Below, in pieces: positions 5,887 to 8,656 of a stretch of 8,656 bases of DNA. Source of the DNA: Eubacterium sp. GTDB lineage: Bacteria > Bacillota > Clostridia > Lachnospirales > Lachnospiraceae. The number at the start of each line of letters is the position of its first letter. Within the stretch, counting starts at the first letter, position 1. The DNA is taken from the NCBI GenBank assembly GCA_021442545.1, contig JABUSX010000478.1, positions 1-8,656 of the forward strand. The letters are read 5' to 3'. The notes under the pieces are model-generated. The model saw only the letters and a list, made by a program, of their open reading frames with translations. It was not told where the DNA came from and made no database searches. Made by a program: the position numbers and the translations under genes.

Positions 5887-6732
5887 GTGAAATATGGAAT
5901 CAGTTCACTTGCATGGCAGTCTCCGTTCAGTGATCCGCAGGGACAGTTTGCAAAAGCGAAAAAATACGGCTGTGATCTTTATGAAATTGCAGCAGAAGAT
6001 TTTGCACTCATCGATCCGGAAGCCGTGGTCGCGGCAAGCGAAGCCACCGGCGTCGAAACCCCTTCGATCTGCGGTGCGTTCGGCGATACGAGGGATGTTT
6101 CTTCCGTTAACCCGGATTATCGTCTCGGCGGTCTGCAGTATATCAAGGATATGACGGATCTTGCAGTGAAGATCGGTGCGAAGGTCGTTGTCGGTCCGAT
6201 GTATTCTGCCTGCGGAAAAGCCCGTGCATTAACGCCCGACGAGAAAAAACAGCAGTGGGCGTGGGCTGTCGAATATCTGAAAGAAGCAGCGGCATATGCC
6301 GGTGAGAGAGGAATCCGTCTCGGAATCGAACCGCTGAACCGTTTTGAGACCGATTTCATCAATATTGTAGATCAGGCACTGGAACTCATTGACCTGATCG
6401 CAGCAGATAACGTGGGACTGCTTCTGGATACCTTCCACATGAATATTGAGGAAGCGAGTATTCCGGATGCGATCCGCAAGGCAGGAAAGAAGATCTATGA
6501 CTTCCATGCATGCGCCAACAACAGAGGTACACCGGGCGAGGATAACATCAACTGGACGGCGATCGCAGAAGCCATGAAGGAAGTCGGCTACGACGACTAC
6601 TGCATCATCGAATCCTTTACACCGGACTGCAAGGAGATCGCCAAGTCGGCGTCCGTCTGGAGACCCTTCTCCGAGTCTCCGGAAGCCATTCCGGAAAAAG
6701 GCATTCCGTTCCTTCGTAAGTATTTTGGCTGA
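5887..6732 (+). CDS. D-psicose/D-tagatose 3-epimerase-like TIM-barrel epimerase
   Basis: This 281-residue cytoplasmic protein resembles ketose 3-epimerases, metal-dependent TIM barrels that invert C-3 of free ketohexoses such as D-fructose/D-psicose or D-tagatose/D-sorbose. Family motifs are IEPLNRFETDFIN (147-159), LLLDTFHMNIEE (178-189), FHACANNRGTPGE (206-218) and YDDYCIIESF (235-244). Predicted metal ligands are Glu148, Asp181, His207 and Glu242, with Glu148 and Glu242 the expected catalytic acid/base pair. His184 and Arg213 fit the substrate-contact positions. Length agrees with the family (about 280-300). The start is the GTG at 5887, eight bases after AGGAGG (5873-5878), giving MKYGISSLAW as expected for a first barrel strand; an upstream in-frame TTG at 5839 has no support. 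It opens the catabolic half of the cluster, 23 bases before the next gene. Close alternatives are other keto-sugar epimerases such as L-ribulose 3-epimerase, and sequence alone does not settle the sugar. Confidence 0.82.
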   Translation: MKYGISSLAWQSPFSDPQGQFAKAKKYGCDLYEIAAEDFALIDPEAVVAASEATGVETPSICGAFGDTRDVSSVNPDYRLGGLQYIKDMTDLAVKIGAKVVVGPMYSACGKARALTPDEKKQQWAWAVEYLKEAAAYAGERGIRLGIEPLNRFETDFINIVDQALELIDLIAADNVGLLLDTFHMNIEEASIPDAIRKAGKKIYDFHACANNRGTPGEDNINWTAIAEAMKEVGYDDYCIIESFTPDCKEIAKSASVWRPFSESPEAIPEKGIPFLRKYFG

Positions 6733-6755
6733 AAACAGAAAAGGAGATTCCAGAT

Positions 6756-7649
6756 ATGAAAAAAGTATCGATTGGCAGCTGGGCTTTTACCGGCGAGAAT
6801 TTTGCGGATCATCCGATCGATCTGCAGGAAGTCATTGAAAAGCTTCACGAGATGAAGTTTGACGGAATCAGCATGGGCGGATTCATGCCGCATGCGAATC
6901 CGGATCTTTACGAGACACCGGAAAAGAGAGCGGCGCTTCTGCAGCTGCTTAAGGATAATGAACTCGAAGTAGCGGATTATGCGGCAGATCTCTGGAGTGT
7001 GGATTCTCTGCAGCAGTCCGAAGAATGGATCGCTCTGTTCGAAAAAGCATGCATCTTCTGTGACCAGATGGGCTGGCCTGTAATTCGTGTCGATACCGGA
7101 ACGCCGCCTGTGGTTCCGGAGGGAATGACCTATGCGGAGTGCCGTGCAAAGATCGTTGACAACTTCAAAAAAATTGCACAGTTTGCACAGAAGTATAACA
7201 AAGAGGTCGTCTGGGAATTCGAGCCCGGCTTCATGATCAATGAACCGAAATATATCCTTGAGACCTATGAAGCCGTAAACGAGCCGAACTTCTCTGTTCT
7301 CGTGGATACCTGCCATGCCTATATGTCTGCCGTTATGGGAGCGAGACATATCGAGGAAAACCGTCTGGAAGGCGGCGTGGTCGAACTGATCAATATGCTG
7401 TCCGGAAAGATCGGTTTCGTACATGTGATCGATTCCGACGGCACACTGAACGTGACGGCTACGAGCACACACGCACCCTTCGGTCTCGGAAAGATCGATT
7501 TTGACGAGGTGATTCCTGCCCTGATCGATGCCGGCGGATTCAAAGGCGAATGGTGGGCGATCGACCTCTGCGAGTGGCCGGATGCATGGAATGCAATCCG
7601 GGAATGCAAGGATTTTGTAGACGCTTTTAATCAGAAATACTGCGGCTGA
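6756..7649 (+). CDS. Sugar isomerase/epimerase, xylose-isomerase-like TIM barrel
   Basis: This 297-residue protein belongs to the broad AP-endonuclease-2/xylose-isomerase-like TIM-barrel family (COG1082 type). Such enzymes isomerise, epimerise or dehydrate sugars and inositols with one divalent metal. Barrel strands are visible at VSIGSWAF (4-11), FDGISMGGF (35-43), WPVIRVDTG (107-115), VVWEFEPG (151-158), SVLVDTCHAYM (180-190), IGFVHVIDSDG (219-229) and GEWWAIDLCEWP (264-275). Likely metal ligands are Glu154 or Glu156, Asp184, His223, and Asp270 where the family more often has Glu. It shares little obvious identity with the preceding epimerase, so the two probably catalyse different steps rather than being a recent duplication. 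AAGGAG (6741-6746) lies nine bases before the ATG. The 23- and 21-base gaps to its neighbours indicate a common transcript. The specific reaction is not recognisable from sequence alone. Confidence 0.75.
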   Translation: MKKVSIGSWAFTGENFADHPIDLQEVIEKLHEMKFDGISMGGFMPHANPDLYETPEKRAALLQLLKDNELEVADYAADLWSVDSLQQSEEWIALFEKACIFCDQMGWPVIRVDTGTPPVVPEGMTYAECRAKIVDNFKKIAQFAQKYNKEVVWEFEPGFMINEPKYILETYEAVNEPNFSVLVDTCHAYMSAVMGARHIEENRLEGGVVELINMLSGKIGFVHVIDSDGTLNVTATSTHAPFGLGKIDFDEVIPALIDAGGFKGEWWAIDLCEWPDAWNAIRECKDFVDAFNQKYCG

Positions 7650-7670
7650 GTACGCCGGGAGGTGCGAAAA

Positions 7671-8656
7671 ATGGAAGGAATGATGAAGGTTTCCCGTTTT
7701 TATGAACCCATGAAAATGGTTTACGAAGACAGCCCGATCCCGCAGATCGCCGATAATGAGGTTCTGATCCGCGTGAAAGCGGTCGGAATCTGCGGCTCCG
7801 ACCTGTCTTACTATTACGGCCTCAGCCCGCTGGACACTCCGTCGGGAGAAGGCCCGCTGATTCTCGGACACGAAGGTGCCGGTATCATCGAAGAAGTCGG
7901 AAAGATTCCGGCTCAGATGGGTCTGTATAAACCCGGTGACCATGTCACATTTAACCCGGTTCAGCAGTGCAATGCCTGCCCGGCCTGCATGCGCGGCGAG
8001 TTCAATACCTGCAGCCATGTGGAAGTAGTCGGGACCGGTGTGGACGGCGCAATGGCGCAGTTCGTAAAAGTCAAATACACACATGTTTATAAGATGGACG
8101 ACAGTGTTCCGTTCGAGTCTGCAGCCATTACCGAGCCGCTTGCCTGTGCCGTTCATGCAGTGAACCGTCTGGACATCCTGCCCGGACAGACAGTCGTTGT
8201 CTACGGAACCGGCGGCATCGGACTGATGATGGTGCAGCTGGCGAAGGCTTTCGGAGCCGGCAAGGTGATCTGTGTTGCCAGAAAGGACTTCGGTCTTTCC
8301 AAGGCTCTGGACTGCGGCGCTGACTTCGTGATCAACAATGCCGATACCGCTTCTGAATATTATGCGGCAAGTACGGCAGAGCGGATCATGGAACTGAACG
8401 GCGGTGAAAAAGCGCAGCGTGCGATCCTTGCAACCGGCAACATGACGGCTCTGCAGGATGCACTTGATGTCACAGGCGCCTGCGCAACGATCGTCTTTTT
8501 CGGTCTTCCGTCTCCGGAAGATGTACTTCAGGTTCCGGTACTGGATACCCTGAAGGCCGAAAAGACGCTGAAGTTCTCCTGGCTGGCTCCGCTCGTCTGG
8601 GATCAGGTTCTCAGCCTGATGGCCAGCGGACAGGTCGATCTTTCCAAGATCATTAC
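7671..8656 (+). CDS. Zinc-dependent medium-chain (sorbitol-type) dehydrogenase, 3' end cut by window
   Basis: The frame stays open to the right edge, giving 328 residues of a family that usually has about 345-350, so roughly the last 20 are missing. It resembles sorbitol, threonine and other polyol dehydrogenases, which oxidise a secondary alcohol of a polyol to a ketose with NAD(P). Catalytic zinc ligands are Cys41 (GICGSD, 39-44), His67-Glu68 (GHEGAG) and probably Glu155 (TEPLACAVHA, 154-163). Structural zinc is held by Cys100, Cys103, Cys106 and Cys114. The cofactor P-loop is GTGGIG (179-184). At the end of the next strand, where NAD enzymes have an acidic residue, I read Ala203-Arg204-Lys205, which hints at NADP. 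GGGAGGTG (7657-7664) lies six bases before the ATG; a second in-frame ATG pair at 7680-7685 is less well placed. It is likely an oxidation or reduction step of the imported sugar's pathway. Confidence 0.88.
   Translation, partial: MEGMMKVSRFYEPMKMVYEDSPIPQIADNEVLIRVKAVGICGSDLSYYYGLSPLDTPSGEGPLILGHEGAGIIEEVGKIPAQMGLYKPGDHVTFNPVQQCNACPACMRGEFNTCSHVEVVGTGVDGAMAQFVKVKYTHVYKMDDSVPFESAAITEPLACAVHAVNRLDILPGQTVVVYGTGGIGLMMVQLAKAFGAGKVICVARKDFGLSKALDCGADFVINNADTASEYYAASTAERIMELNGGEKAQRAILATGNMTALQDALDVTGACATIVFFGLPSPEDVLQVPVLDTLKAEKTLKFSWLAPLVWDQVLSLMASGQVDLSKII

Noticed and set aside
6597..8156. A 519-codon open frame on the minus strand
   Set aside because: It runs antisense across the ends of two well-supported genes and one intervening gene, has no recognisable domain, and its composition (rich in His, Arg, Phe, Ile) is that expected from reading the opposite strand of GC-biased codons.

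Overview
The window looks like part of a carbohydrate-uptake and catabolism operon from a low-to-mid GC Gram-positive anaerobe, most likely a Clostridia/Lachnospiraceae-type Firmicute. The support is strong purine-rich Shine-Dalgarno sites (AGGAGG, GGGAGGTG) before almost every gene, Firmicute-style AT-rich promoter elements, and the style of the encoded proteins. No rRNA, tRNA or marker gene is present, so the taxonomic call is inference. All seven genes are on the + strand.

Layout: 1-546 is a gene-free, AT-rich control region. It carries two identical perfect 16-bp palindromes (87-102 and 142-157, 55 bp apart) that look like operators, a good extended -10 promoter (404-409), and phased short direct repeats. 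Then follow a bicupin protein related to class I mannose-6-phosphate isomerase (547-1734), a sugar ABC ATPase with two nucleotide-binding domains (1796-3283), its RbsC-type permease (3280-4353, ATGA overlap) and a periplasmic-binding-protein-like solute receptor (4454-5593). A 293-base gap with two strong stem-loops follows. The second half encodes a D-psicose/D-tagatose 3-epimerase-like TIM barrel (5887-6732), a second, more distant xylose-isomerase-like TIM-barrel isomerase/epimerase (6756-7649) and a zinc-dependent medium-chain polyol/sugar dehydrogenase cut by the right edge (7671 onward).

How the genes may work together (inference): the receptor, permease and ATPase import an unphosphorylated monosaccharide or polyol. 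The dehydrogenase, the two TIM-barrel epimerase/isomerases and the PMI-like cupin could interconvert it by oxidation/reduction, C-3 epimerisation and aldose-ketose isomerisation until it reaches a common hexose or pentose. No kinase or regulator is in the window. The receptor lacks the Asp-Arg pair of ribose-binding protein and the cupin lacks the expected PMI arginine, so the substrate is probably not ribose or mannose-6-phosphate. A rare sugar such as D-allulose, D-tagatose or a related polyol fits best but is not proven.

Points most worth a second look are the divergent PMI-like cupin as first gene of the operon, the twin palindromic operators far from the first start codon, a solute-binding protein with no lipobox cysteine, and stem-loops on both sides of its gene.
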